This document shows positions 28,137 through 37,872 of a stretch of 46,764 bases of DNA, in pieces. The position numbers were made by a program, and so were the translations under genes. Source of the DNA: Candidatus Cryptobacteroides faecigallinarum (lineage in GTDB: Bacteria; Bacteroidota; Bacteroidia; Bacteroidales; UBA932); contig JADIMD010000124.1 in NCBI GenBank assembly GCA_017695015.1, positions 1 to 46,764 of the forward strand, read 5' to 3'. Under the pieces are notes generated by a model. The model saw only the letters and a list, made by a program, of their open reading frames with translations, was not told the origin of the DNA and did not search any database. The number at the start of each line of letters is the position of its first letter. Positions within the stretch are counted from its first letter, which is position 1.

Positions 28137-28466
28137 TCACTGCTGAGGGACGACTGCAAGGAATTCGAGATCCGCGTCCGAATCATTGACCAGGCTGTGG
28201 GAATGTCCCTTCGGACAGTAATGGCATATCCCTTCACTGACCGGCTCCTTCTCCCCGTCAAAGATTACCGAGCCGTGCCCTGCCGTGATGAAAATGATTT
28301 CGCTGCTGTCTTCATGGATATGCATCCCAATAGACGCGCCCGGCACAAGAAGCCCTTTCATGATGCGGTTGGTCCCGTCAAAGAACATTTTCGCACGCAA
28401 TTCCTTCTCCCCTCCCTTGAAAGAGGGAAGAACGGAAAGCTCAATCTTGCTGAAATCTATATTCAT
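28137..28466 (-). CDS. Cupin domain protein
   Basis: MNIDFSKIELS...GLLVPGASIGMHIHEDSSEIIFITAGHGSVIFDG...CHYCPKGHSHSLVN. Confidence 0.85.
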   Translation of the reverse strand: MNIDFSKIELSVLPSFKGGEKELRAKMFFDGTNRIMKGLLVPGASIGMHIHEDSSEIIFITAGHGSVIFDGEKEPVSEGICHYCPKGHSHSLVNDSDADLEFLAVVPQQ

Positions 28467-28485
28467 TATCGCAGTATTACCATCT

Positions 28486-29511
28486 CTAATAAGCCGTCTC
28501 GAATTCGCGGAGGAACCTGACATCATTCTCGAAATAGTTGCGGAGGTCCTTGACCTGCCATTTGAGCATTGCGATACGCTCCACTCCCATTCCGAATGCA
28601 AATCCGCTGTATTTCTTGCTATCTATGCCTGAGGCCTCAAGCACATTAGGATCGACCATTCCGCAGCCGAGAATTTCAAGCCAGCCAGTACCTTTGCAGA
28701 TGTTGCAGCCCTTGCCGTGGCAGATGTTGCAGCTCACATCCACTTCGGCAGAAGGCTCGGTGAACGGGAAATATGACGGCCTCATCCTGATCTTGGTCTC
28801 AGCCCCGAACATCTCGCGGGCAAACAGCAGGATTGCCTGTTTAAGGTCGGCAAATGTCACATTCTCATCTATATACAGCCCTTCTACCTGGTGGAAGATA
28901 CAATGGGCACGCGCTGAAATCGCCTCGTTGCGGAACACTCTTCCCGGGCAGACGATCCTGATCGGAAGCTTCATGGTCTCCATGGCACGGACCTGCACAC
29001 ATGAAGTATGAGTCCTGAGGAGTACAGGATTATGGCCTGAAGTGACAAAGAAAGTGTCCTGCATGTCACGGGCAGGATGCTCGGGAGGGAAGTTCAGGGC
29101 CTCGAACACATGCCAGTCATCCTCGATCTCCGGTCCTTCAGCCACATCATATCCGAACTTGCGGAATATCTCTATGATTTCCTTTCTCGCAATGGATACA
29201 GGATGATGAGACCCGAGAGGATAGCTGTCCCCCGGCATTGTCAGGTCGAAAGAAGGAGCATCAGCCCCAGCCTTCTCCTCTGCCGCCGATTTCAGAGCCT
29301 CTATCTTGGACACCGCCGCTGTCTTGAGCTCATTCAGGCTTTTGCCGAATTCCCTCTTCAGTTCCGGAGCCACTGTACGGAACTCCTCAAACAGCCGAGT
29401 TATCTCACCCTTCTTGCCGAGCAGGCGGACTCTCGCCTCCTCCACCTCCTTGCCGGTCTTGCATGCGAGACCGTTGATTTCTGCGAGTATAGCTTCTATT
29501 CTATCTTTCAT
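28486..29511 (-). CDS. pheS: Phenylalanine-tRNA ligase alpha subunit
   Basis: SYPLGSHHPVSIARKEIIEIFRKFGYDVAEGPEIEDDWHVFEALNFPPEHPARDMQDTFF, FRNEAISARAHCIFHQVEGL, FAFGMGVERIAML. Confidence 0.97.
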   Translation of the reverse strand: MKDRIEAILAEINGLACKTGKEVEEARVRLLGKKGEITRLFEEFRTVAPELKREFGKSLNELKTAAVSKIEALKSAAEEKAGADAPSFDLTMPGDSYPLGSHHPVSIARKEIIEIFRKFGYDVAEGPEIEDDWHVFEALNFPPEHPARDMQDTFFVTSGHNPVLLRTHTSCVQVRAMETMKLPIRIVCPGRVFRNEAISARAHCIFHQVEGLYIDENVTFADLKQAILLFAREMFGAETKIRMRPSYFPFTEPSAEVDVSCNICHGKGCNICKGTGWLEILGCGMVDPNVLEASGIDSKKYSGFAFGMGVERIAMLKWQVKDLRNYFENDVRFLREFETAY

Positions 29512-29523
29512 TTCCGTATGATT

Positions 29524-29955
29524 TTATCTTTTCTCTAAAGCCTTTTCAGCCTTTGCCTTGCGTTTTGCACGAGCTTTCTGCTGCTTCTCCGCCCCACTCT
29601 TGAGGTACGCATTCCACTGATCCTCCGTGAAAATAGTCCTGTAGGTGGAATCTATCGTCTCCATCCACCTGTCCTGCACCGCAACATACATGGAGACATT
29701 GGACACTTTACTCCGCTGGAACATCTCCAGCTCGGCCTGCATTGCTGCATAATCGTGCTGAAGCGTCGAATCCACATAGAATGCCTGCCAGTCCTCCAGT
29801 TCGAGAAGCCTCTGGAGCCTTTCCGTCTCTTTCTCGGCAATCTCCACCATATCAAGCTTTTCACCCGGATTCTGCGCCTCAACGCGGCATACAGGCGAAA
29901 AAAGAAAGACAACAGACACTACAAAAAAAGATATGCCAAGTGTACGCATATTCAA
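29524..29955 (-). CDS. Secreted hypothetical protein, Lys/Ala-rich C-terminus
   Basis: Signal peptide; helical repeats; immediately upstream of pheS on the same strand. Confidence 0.6.
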   Translation of the reverse strand: MNMRTLGISFFVVSVVFLFSPVCRVEAQNPGEKLDMVEIAEKETERLQRLLELEDWQAFYVDSTLQHDYAAMQAELEMFQRSKVSNVSMYVAVQDRWMETIDSTYRTIFTEDQWNAYLKSGAEKQQKARAKRKAKAEKALEKR

Positions 29956-30028
29956 ATAAAAATATAAATTTGTGACGGCTCATATACGGGAAACCCTCCG
30001 TGAGCGGTGCAAAAATAGAAATAAGTAT

Positions 30029-31810
30029 ATGAAAAAACAAACAGTTGTCATTTCAATCGTTGCTCTTTCATTGCTGGCTTGCTACAACAGCATGGCTTGC
30101 ACCAATATTCTTGTGACCAAAGGAGCGAGCACGGACGGGTCCAACATGATTTCATATGCAGCTGATTCGCATCAGCTGTTCGGGGAGCTTTACTTCCATC
30201 CTGCAGCATACTGGGCGGAAGGGGCGATGCTCGATGTAACCGAGTGGGACACAGGGAGATTCCTCGGCAGGATTCCGCAGGTGCCTTACACATTCAAGAC
30301 CGTAGGCAACATGAACGAGCATCAGCTGATAATCGCGGAAACCACCTACGGAGGACGGGGACTTGCCGACACCACAGGGATAATGGACTATGGCTCACTG
30401 ATATACATCACTCTCCAGAGGGCAAGGACAGCCAGGGAAGCCATACAGACAATCGTCGAGCTTGCCAACACATACGGGTACTGCTCCGAAGGGGAATCGT
30501 TCTCGATTGCAGACAAGGACGAAGTCTGGGTGATGGACCTTATCGGGAAGGGGACAAAAATGGAAAACGGTGTGAATGTACGCAAGGGCATCGTATATGT
30601 GGCCCGCAGGGTTCCTGACGGATATATCTGCGCACATGCCAACCAGGCCAGAATCAGCACCTTCCCTCTCGACGACCCTGACAACTGCATCTACGCCCCA
30701 GATGTGATCTCGTTTGCAAGAGAAATGGGATGGTACGACGGGCCTGACGAGGAGTTCAGTTTCTGCGACACCTACAATCCGCTTAACTTCGGCGGAATGA
30801 GAGGCTGCGAAGCCCGTGCATGGAGCGCATTCAACATCCTGTGCGACGGGAAGTTCACCTTTGAGGACGAAAACGGCGACACTGTCACAAAAGACGCATA
30901 CGACTACATAGATTACGCAATGGGATACGATGCCGGCAAACGCTTCCCTCTGTTTGTGAAGCCGTCACGCAAAATCAGCGTAAAGGATGTGGCAGATGTG
31001 ATGAGGGACCATTTCGAGGGGACTCCAATGGACATGACCAAGGACATCGGAGCAGGAGGGAATGCCCTTCCTTACAGGTGGCGCCCGATGGATTTCGAAT
31101 ATGAAGGCAAGACATATGTAAATGAAAGGGCAATCGCGACACAGCAGACCGGATTCTGGTTCGTGGCACAGTCCAGGGCTGAATTCCCCGACATGATAGG
31201 GGCGCTCATATGGTTCGGGACAGACGATGCCGCCACTTCATACCTGACTCCGATATATGTCGCGACTTCGGAAGTGCCCGAATCATTCAAAGTCGGCAAC
31301 GGCAACATGGTCACATACTCCCCTACTTCCGCCTTCTGGATGTGCAACCGCGTAGCCAACGCCTGCTACAGGATGTACAACATCATGGAGCCGACAGTGA
31401 GGGCGGAGATAGACAAATGGGAATACGGACAGATGGAGAATGTCAGGAAAGTGGACATGACCGCAATGGAAATTTACAAGAAGGCACAGGAAGCACCGCG
31501 AAAAATGATCCGCCGCAACGACAAGTTGAGACGCACTCCTGACCCGTACTCGGAGCTAAAGGCATATCTCACAGAATATACGGTACAATCGGCACAGGAA
31601 ATATTCCAAAAATGGACAGAGCTGGAGACATTGCTTTTGGTCAAATACATTGACGGAAATGTCAAGGCGCAGAATCCTGACGGCTCCTTTGTAACCAACC
31701 CATACACCGACCGCATCCCTGACGGGATCACCCAGCCGGGATACACTGAAAAATGGAAAGAATGCGTGGCCAATGACCATGGACAAACGCTGGAGCAAAA
31801 AGAACTTTAG
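30029..31810 (+). CDS. C69 (U34) family dipeptidase
   Basis: SMACTNILVTKGASTDGSNMISYAADSH with processed Cys nucleophile; EVWVMDLIGKG, YVARRVPDGYICAHANQARI; start at internal Met 30029. Confidence 0.92.
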   Translation: MKKQTVVISIVALSLLACYNSMACTNILVTKGASTDGSNMISYAADSHQLFGELYFHPAAYWAEGAMLDVTEWDTGRFLGRIPQVPYTFKTVGNMNEHQLIIAETTYGGRGLADTTGIMDYGSLIYITLQRARTAREAIQTIVELANTYGYCSEGESFSIADKDEVWVMDLIGKGTKMENGVNVRKGIVYVARRVPDGYICAHANQARISTFPLDDPDNCIYAPDVISFAREMGWYDGPDEEFSFCDTYNPLNFGGMRGCEARAWSAFNILCDGKFTFEDENGDTVTKDAYDYIDYAMGYDAGKRFPLFVKPSRKISVKDVADVMRDHFEGTPMDMTKDIGAGGNALPYRWRPMDFEYEGKTYVNERAIATQQTGFWFVAQSRAEFPDMIGALIWFGTDDAATSYLTPIYVATSEVPESFKVGNGNMVTYSPTSAFWMCNRVANACYRMYNIMEPTVRAEIDKWEYGQMENVRKVDMTAMEIYKKAQEAPRKMIRRNDKLRRTPDPYSELKAYLTEYTVQSAQEIFQKWTELETLLLVKYIDGNVKAQNPDGSFVTNPYTDRIPDGITQPGYTEKWKECVANDHGQTLEQKEL

Positions 31811-31870
31811 ACATCTTGCCAACCTTGAGGGCTGACAAGCAAACAATAACACACAACAATTTTCTGGATT

Positions 31871-34858
31871 ATGGGCAGATTTTTCATATCCGTGGTATTA
31901 TTTACCATGATGTCGGCTGCAGCATTTGCCCAGCAAAAGACATACAGCATAAGCGGTACCGTCGTCAACAAGGAGACGGGTGAACCTGTGGAATTCGCCA
32001 CAATCGTGCTCACCTCCACTGAACAGTGGGCTGTTGCGGACGCGAATGGCAACTTCACTATCCAGAATGTACAGCCGGGCAAGACCCAGATCAGCATCTC
32101 CTGCCTGGGTTATGTGACTGACACAAAGGAAATAACCGTAAGCAAGGACATCCCTGTGTATTGGATCGAACTTGCAGAGGACAATCTTACCCTCGACAGC
32201 GTGGTGGTCACAGCGCAGGACAACAGCAACAGCGCCACCACAAGCAGGACAATAGACAAGGCCGCCCTCGACCATATCCAGATGCTGAATGTGGCCGACG
32301 TGTCGAGCCTGCTGCCAGGAGGGGCGACACGCAACCCGGACCTTCTTACAAACCAGACATTTAGCATCCGTTCCGGCTCAGGCGAGGTCGGGAATGTATC
32401 TTTCGGGACAGCCGTTGAAGTAGACGGCGTCCGCCTTTCGAACAACGGGAGCTTTGCCTCTATCGCAAACATCAACACCGGGGTCTCCGGAGCTTCCGTC
32501 AACAACATAGCATCCACAAATGTAGAGTCCATCGAGGTCATCACAGGTGTCCCGTCTGTAGAATACGGAGACATGACATCGGGAGTGGTGAAAATCAACA
32601 CCAGGAAAGGAAGGACTCCATACACAGTCACGCTTTCCACCAATCCGAACATGAAGCAGGTCTCTGCGAGCAAGGGATTCGGGCTCGGGACCACCAGGAG
32701 GGGCGCGTCACGGGGAGTCCTCAATACCAGCCTCGAATACACCAGGGCCACCAAAGACCAGCGGTCTCCATACGAGTCATATGACCGCAAGCAGATCCAG
32801 CTGACATACAGCAATCTTTTTGACAGGGGTATATTCACTGACACGCCTTTGAGATTCTCCGTAAGCGCCTCGGGCAATCTCGGAGGAATGGACACCAAGG
32901 CCGACCCTGATGCATTCTCTGAAAACAGGACTACCGTCAGGGACAATTCATTCCGCGGAAATTTCGATTTCGACTGGCTTCTCAGCAAGAAATGGATCAC
33001 CAACATCGAGCTGAGCGGATCCGTAGTGTACAGCGACAAGTTGAACAGAGTCCACGAGAATGTCAACTGGGCACAGGATTCTCCTGCGGTCCATGGCAGG
33101 GAAGAAGGATATTTTGTCGCCCAGAAATATGAAGACAATCCCGATGCGGCCGTTATTCTCCGTCCGAGAGGATACTGGTACAGCACGATGTGCGTAGATG
33201 ACAGGCCCATCAACTACAGTCTGAAACTCAAAGCCAACTGGGCAAGACAGTTCGGCAATGTCAACAACAAGATCAAGCTCGGTGTGGACTGGTCGGGAGA
33301 CGGGAACTTCGGTATCGGCGAATACACCGAGAACATGAGCACGGCCCCGGATTTCTGGGAATACCGCTATTGCGATGTCCCTTTCATGAACAATGTGGCT
33401 GCCTACATAGAAGAAAACATCACAATCCCAATAGGCAAGACCAGGCTCAACCTCATTGCCGGACTGAGGAATGACAATACCATCATCAGAGGCTCGGTAT
33501 ACGGGACTACTTCAAGCCTGTCCCCGAGATTCAACCTCAAATACACAATCTTCTCGCCGGCAAACAGATGGAACAAGACAGTGAAAGAGCTCTCGTTCAG
33601 GGCAAGCTGGGGAGTAGCCACCAAACTGCCTTCATACTCCGTCCTTTATCCGGTCCCTACATATTACTACCTCAGCACATTCTCATCCACATCGGCATCC
33701 GACGGCTCGGCATATTCAGCCTATTACATCATGCCGAAGACAATAGACTACAATGCCAACCTCCGCTGGCAGAAGAACCAGCAGGCTGAAGTGGGATTCG
33801 ACATCGACATAGACGGATACAAGATATCCCTTTCCGGATACTACAACAGGACCATCGACGCATACAGGCTGTGTAATGAATACGAGAGATTCACTTACAA
33901 TTACACCCCTATATCATCTTTGGAAAGCTGCCAGATACCGGCGGAAAACCGTGTGTTCAATGTAGACAGGAAAACAGGTATTGTCACCGTATCCGACGCA
34001 ACAGGAGTCTTTGCCGACCAGACTCTCGACTACAAGAGCAGGAAAAGGATGACCTCTACGACATATGCCAGCAACAGCATAAATCCTATCACAAGATATG
34101 GAGTGGAATGGGTTGTGGACTTCAAGAGGATAAGACCTATCAACACCACAATCAGACTGGACGGCTCGTTCTACGGCTATAAGATGATTGACGAGAATTT
34201 GGTGGCATACAGCCCTTCAGTGACCGCTGCTGACGGAGAGCCGTATAAATATGTAGGATACTACATAGGAGACAATGATGTCGCAAACGGGAAAGAAACC
34301 CGCCAGCTGAGCACCAATCTCACCATCACCACCCATATCCCTAAGGTCAGGATGATCATATCCATGAGAGTAGAGGCCACTCTCCTCAGTTATTCAAGAT
34401 ACCTCAGCGAAAAGGACGGAGGGGGCAGGTCCAGGGTCATCTCAAGCAGGGACAACATCCTGTCTGTCGTGGACGGCTCAATCTATGACAACGAGGGATA
34501 CACGGTACTCTACCCGGAATACTACACCACATTCGACGACCCTTACACCCAGAGGAACTATTACGAAGATCTGGTATGGGCAAGAGAGAACGATGCACAG
34601 ATGTATTCCGACCTGTCGCGCCTCGCCGTGACATCGTACTACAACTACCAGTTCAAGAAGAACTACTATAGCCCGTATTTCTCCATGAACTTCAGCGTGA
34701 CCAAAGAAATAGGAGACATAGCATCCATCTCGTTCTATGCCAACAATTTCTTCAACAACTACGGGCAGGTCTATTCCAGCATGACAGGCAACTGGGAGAC
34801 AGCCAGGAGATATATCACGAATTTCTATTATGGCTTGACGCTCCGGCTCAAGTTCTAA
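31871..34858 (+). CDS. TonB-dependent receptor with CarboxypepD_reg-like N-terminus
   Basis: YSISGTVVNKETGEPVEFATIVLTSTEQWAVADANGNFTIQNV; plug NVESIEVITGVPSVEYGDMTSGVVKINTRKG; C-terminal Phe. Confidence 0.93.
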   Translation: MGRFFISVVLFTMMSAAAFAQQKTYSISGTVVNKETGEPVEFATIVLTSTEQWAVADANGNFTIQNVQPGKTQISISCLGYVTDTKEITVSKDIPVYWIELAEDNLTLDSVVVTAQDNSNSATTSRTIDKAALDHIQMLNVADVSSLLPGGATRNPDLLTNQTFSIRSGSGEVGNVSFGTAVEVDGVRLSNNGSFASIANINTGVSGASVNNIASTNVESIEVITGVPSVEYGDMTSGVVKINTRKGRTPYTVTLSTNPNMKQVSASKGFGLGTTRRGASRGVLNTSLEYTRATKDQRSPYESYDRKQIQLTYSNLFDRGIFTDTPLRFSVSASGNLGGMDTKADPDAFSENRTTVRDNSFRGNFDFDWLLSKKWITNIELSGSVVYSDKLNRVHENVNWAQDSPAVHGREEGYFVAQKYEDNPDAAVILRPRGYWYSTMCVDDRPINYSLKLKANWARQFGNVNNKIKLGVDWSGDGNFGIGEYTENMSTAPDFWEYRYCDVPFMNNVAAYIEENITIPIGKTRLNLIAGLRNDNTIIRGSVYGTTSSLSPRFNLKYTIFSPANRWNKTVKELSFRASWGVATKLPSYSVLYPVPTYYYLSTFSSTSASDGSAYSAYYIMPKTIDYNANLRWQKNQQAEVGFDIDIDGYKISLSGYYNRTIDAYRLCNEYERFTYNYTPISSLESCQIPAENRVFNVDRKTGIVTVSDATGVFADQTLDYKSRKRMTSTTYASNSINPITRYGVEWVVDFKRIRPINTTIRLDGSFYGYKMIDENLVAYSPSVTAADGEPYKYVGYYIGDNDVANGKETRQLSTNLTITTHIPKVRMIISMRVEATLLSYSRYLSEKDGGGRSRVISSRDNILSVVDGSIYDNEGYTVLYPEYYTTFDDPYTQRNYYEDLVWARENDAQMYSDLSRLAVTSYYNYQFKKNYYSPYFSMNFSVTKEIGDIASISFYANNFFNNYGQVYSSMTGNWETARRYITNFYYGLTLRLKF

Positions 34859-34893
34859 GAACACATAATGTTTAACTTAATCCCCAAACAACC

Positions 34894-36213
34894 ATGAAAA
34901 GGATCATTATCTTTATGATGGTGGCAGCCGCAATGGTAGCCGTATCATGCGAAAAGACACCTTCCAACCCACCGGTGGAGGTACAGATCTCGCTTATGCT
35001 CGACGGTGAAATCTATGCTGAAGACGGCATCACCGTTGCTCTTGCTTCACAGGGCAATTCTGCATCATACGAAGCAGTCACTACCGCAGGAATTGCCAAA
35101 TTCACCGTAATTCCAGGGCTTTACAACGCCACTGCATCATTCAGGACAACTGAAGGTACCACCAACACCGTCTACAACGGCACTGCAGCAATAACAGTAG
35201 TGTCCGGAGGAGAAAACGCATTCGAGCTGAACCTTTCGACCTCCCAGACCAACCCTCTGATCATCAAGGAACTGTACACCGGAGGATGCCAGAAAAATGA
35301 CGAGAGCGGATATTACAGGCACGACAGCTATGTGATCCTATACAACAACAGCGATGCAGAGATCGACATCAGCAATGTGGCATTTGCATTTGCGACTCCG
35401 GCCAACAGCAATGCAACCAACAAATATATCGTTGACGGCGAGCTGACATATGCTTCCCAAGGCTGGATTCCTGCAGGATGGGACATCTGGTGGTTCGACT
35501 CGCAGGTAACCCTCGCCCCTTACTCCCAGATCGTTGTCGCAATAGACGGGGCTATCAACCACACCGAGACCTACACCAATTCAGTTGATCTGAGCGACGG
35601 AAGCTACTATGCGATGTATGATCCGGAAGCGTTCGGAGAGAAATACATGCAGGCCCGCTATCCAAACCCTTCCGACGCCATCCCGTCCAGCCACTATCTG
35701 CAGACCTATCTGTACGGAATGGGAAATGCATGGCCAATCTCGGACACGAGTCCTGCATTCTACATCCTCGAATATGCCGACATCGAAGCTTATTCCATGG
35801 ATGATGCTAACTACGACAGGACTGAAAATGCAAAACTCCCTGTAGTCAAGGTGAAGAATGAGTGGGTACGCGATGCAGTGGAGGTGTTCACTGCAGGTAA
35901 AGAAGCGGATAACCAGAAGAGATTCCCTGCAAACATAGATGCAGGCTATATATATTACACTACGAACTATGGCTACACCATCTACAGGAATGTGGACAAG
36001 GAGGCTACCGAGGCCCTTGCCGAGAATGAAGGCAAGCTTGTCTACAATTACACGGGTGGAACTGACGAAGTAGACGCAACTTACGGCAACACCGACCCTT
36101 CAGGAATCGATGCGGAAGCTTCAATTGCCAATGGAGCCCATATCATTTACAAGGACACCAACAATTCTTCAGCAGACTTCCACCAGAGAAGGGTAGCTTC
36201 TCTGAAGAAATAA
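34894..36213 (+). CDS. DUF4876-like lipoprotein
   Basis: Lipobox VAVSC; NPLIIKELYTGGCQKNDESGYYRHDSYVILYNNSDAEIDISN; position behind a TonB receptor. Confidence 0.75.
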   Translation: MKRIIIFMMVAAAMVAVSCEKTPSNPPVEVQISLMLDGEIYAEDGITVALASQGNSASYEAVTTAGIAKFTVIPGLYNATASFRTTEGTTNTVYNGTAAITVVSGGENAFELNLSTSQTNPLIIKELYTGGCQKNDESGYYRHDSYVILYNNSDAEIDISNVAFAFATPANSNATNKYIVDGELTYASQGWIPAGWDIWWFDSQVTLAPYSQIVVAIDGAINHTETYTNSVDLSDGSYYAMYDPEAFGEKYMQARYPNPSDAIPSSHYLQTYLYGMGNAWPISDTSPAFYILEYADIEAYSMDDANYDRTENAKLPVVKVKNEWVRDAVEVFTAGKEADNQKRFPANIDAGYIYYTTNYGYTIYRNVDKEATEALAENEGKLVYNYTGGTDEVDATYGNTDPSGIDAEASIANGAHIIYKDTNNSSADFHQRRVASLKK

Positions 36214-36248
36214 ATGTCTGCCGGGACTGATTCATAAAAGACAAGGAC

Positions 36249-37859
36249 ATGTGTAACTGCAAGACTATATCAGCCTGCTTCCTTATGGCAGCCATAAGCC
36301 TTTCTGCATGGGGACAGGCACCGCAAAGGAATCTGTATGACTTCAGTTTCATACAAGATGCCAACCCTTGGCTGACAAGCTCCAATGCCGCCGGTCTCGG
36401 GACACTCCAGGTGGACAGGACATCCATCGTGGAGGCAGAGTTCAACAAGGAAGACGGGGGTCTGATACCTGTGGAAGGGTCTGACAACAGCTGGCTTGCA
36501 GGAGCACAGACCGAGTCTTTCGTGAAAATCTCAGACAGGATAGCTTTCCACGGGAAGCTGTCCTACTCATATTTCCATGGGAACAATATGGGGGGACATT
36601 ATCTGATGGACCCCTCATATAATCCCATAAATTTCCTTGAAAGCGTCAAGGACAACAACGGAGTGAAGGTCAGGGAACTGTACGGACTGCTCGGAGGCAT
36701 CTCCTATTCCTTCAACGACAAATGGTCAATAGGGGCAGAAATCGGCTACGAGACAGGGAGTTATGCAAAGCGCAAGGACGCCCGTCCCAAGAGCAACTGG
36801 ATGTCCCTTGACATCACGGCCGGGATGCGTTTTGCTCCAAGCCGCAATTTTGCAGGAGGTCTGAACCTGAAATATGCCCGTACCACCGAAAACCTGGTAT
36901 GCAGCATTTTCGGGACCACAGGGACCCAGTACTACACTCTGATTGACTATGGAGGATATTTCGGAAAGATAGAAAGTCTTGATTCGGAGTCAGGATACAT
37001 CAGCACTTCCGATCCTGGAAACCCCATGATCAACACATTCTACGGAGGCTCTCTCCAGCTCGTGTTCGGGAATGCGGACCGCACGCAGTTCTTCAACGAA
37101 ATCTCCTACCTCAGCAGGAGCGGATATTTCGGGGAGCGCAAGTACAATTCGGTAGTATTCTGCGAATTCGGAGGCAGCGAGATCAGCTACAACGGCATCC
37201 TTGACATCCGCAGGGGCACCTCTCTCCACAGGATAAACCTCTATGGAGAATATGCCGGAATTGTCAATAATGAAAATATCTACCGCAGGACCACTGCTGC
37301 CGGAGAAAACACTGTCGTGGAATATTTCGGGCAGAACGAGATCCTTGACCAGACCGACATCAAGGGACACCTGTCATACACCGGCTATCTCGGAGTCTCC
37401 CAGAACCGTCCGGAATGGGAATACGGCATCGACATAGACGGGACATTCATGACGGCAAGGACCACATATTACCCGTTCTACAGAGACCGCGACCTCATCA
37501 CCATGCAGGCTGTCCTGCACGGGAGAAAGAACTTCAAGGTCACCAAAAACATCTTCACTGTCGGGCTCGCTGCAGGCTACTATATAGGTACCGGCACTAA
37601 AAACAGTGACGGGGCTTATGCGACCAGCACTTCCGACAACCTGAGGACCGACGACGGATATCTGAATCTCGATTTCGAGTACGACACCGCTTCAAGGGTC
37701 TTCGGCACACTGTGCTTCCGCTATACAAGACTTTTCGGAGACAAGGCAGCAGTATATATCGATATCCGCGACACCTGGAACCAGACAATGGAAAAACCTG
37801 TATATTTGTCTTCGGGCTACAGGAATTCATTTACCGTAACCCTTGGCTGTGCTTTTTAA
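36249..37859 (+). CDS. DUF6850-like outer membrane beta-barrel protein
   Basis: LYDFSFIQDANPWLTSSNAAGLGTL...; beta-barrel pattern, ends FTVTLGCAF. Confidence 0.7.
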   Translation: MCNCKTISACFLMAAISLSAWGQAPQRNLYDFSFIQDANPWLTSSNAAGLGTLQVDRTSIVEAEFNKEDGGLIPVEGSDNSWLAGAQTESFVKISDRIAFHGKLSYSYFHGNNMGGHYLMDPSYNPINFLESVKDNNGVKVRELYGLLGGISYSFNDKWSIGAEIGYETGSYAKRKDARPKSNWMSLDITAGMRFAPSRNFAGGLNLKYARTTENLVCSIFGTTGTQYYTLIDYGGYFGKIESLDSESGYISTSDPGNPMINTFYGGSLQLVFGNADRTQFFNEISYLSRSGYFGERKYNSVVFCEFGGSEISYNGILDIRRGTSLHRINLYGEYAGIVNNENIYRRTTAAGENTVVEYFGQNEILDQTDIKGHLSYTGYLGVSQNRPEWEYGIDIDGTFMTARTTYYPFYRDRDLITMQAVLHGRKNFKVTKNIFTVGLAAGYYIGTGTKNSDGAYATSTSDNLRTDDGYLNLDFEYDTASRVFGTLCFRYTRLFGDKAAVYIDIRDTWNQTMEKPVYLSSGYRNSFTVTLGCAF

Positions 37860-37872
37860 ATTTACAGGAAAG

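Noticed and set aside
32110-33213. 367-aa minus-strand ORF antisense to the TonB receptor
   Set aside because: It lies entirely within a confidently coding gene; low-complexity Ser/Leu-rich composition is typical of antisense frames.
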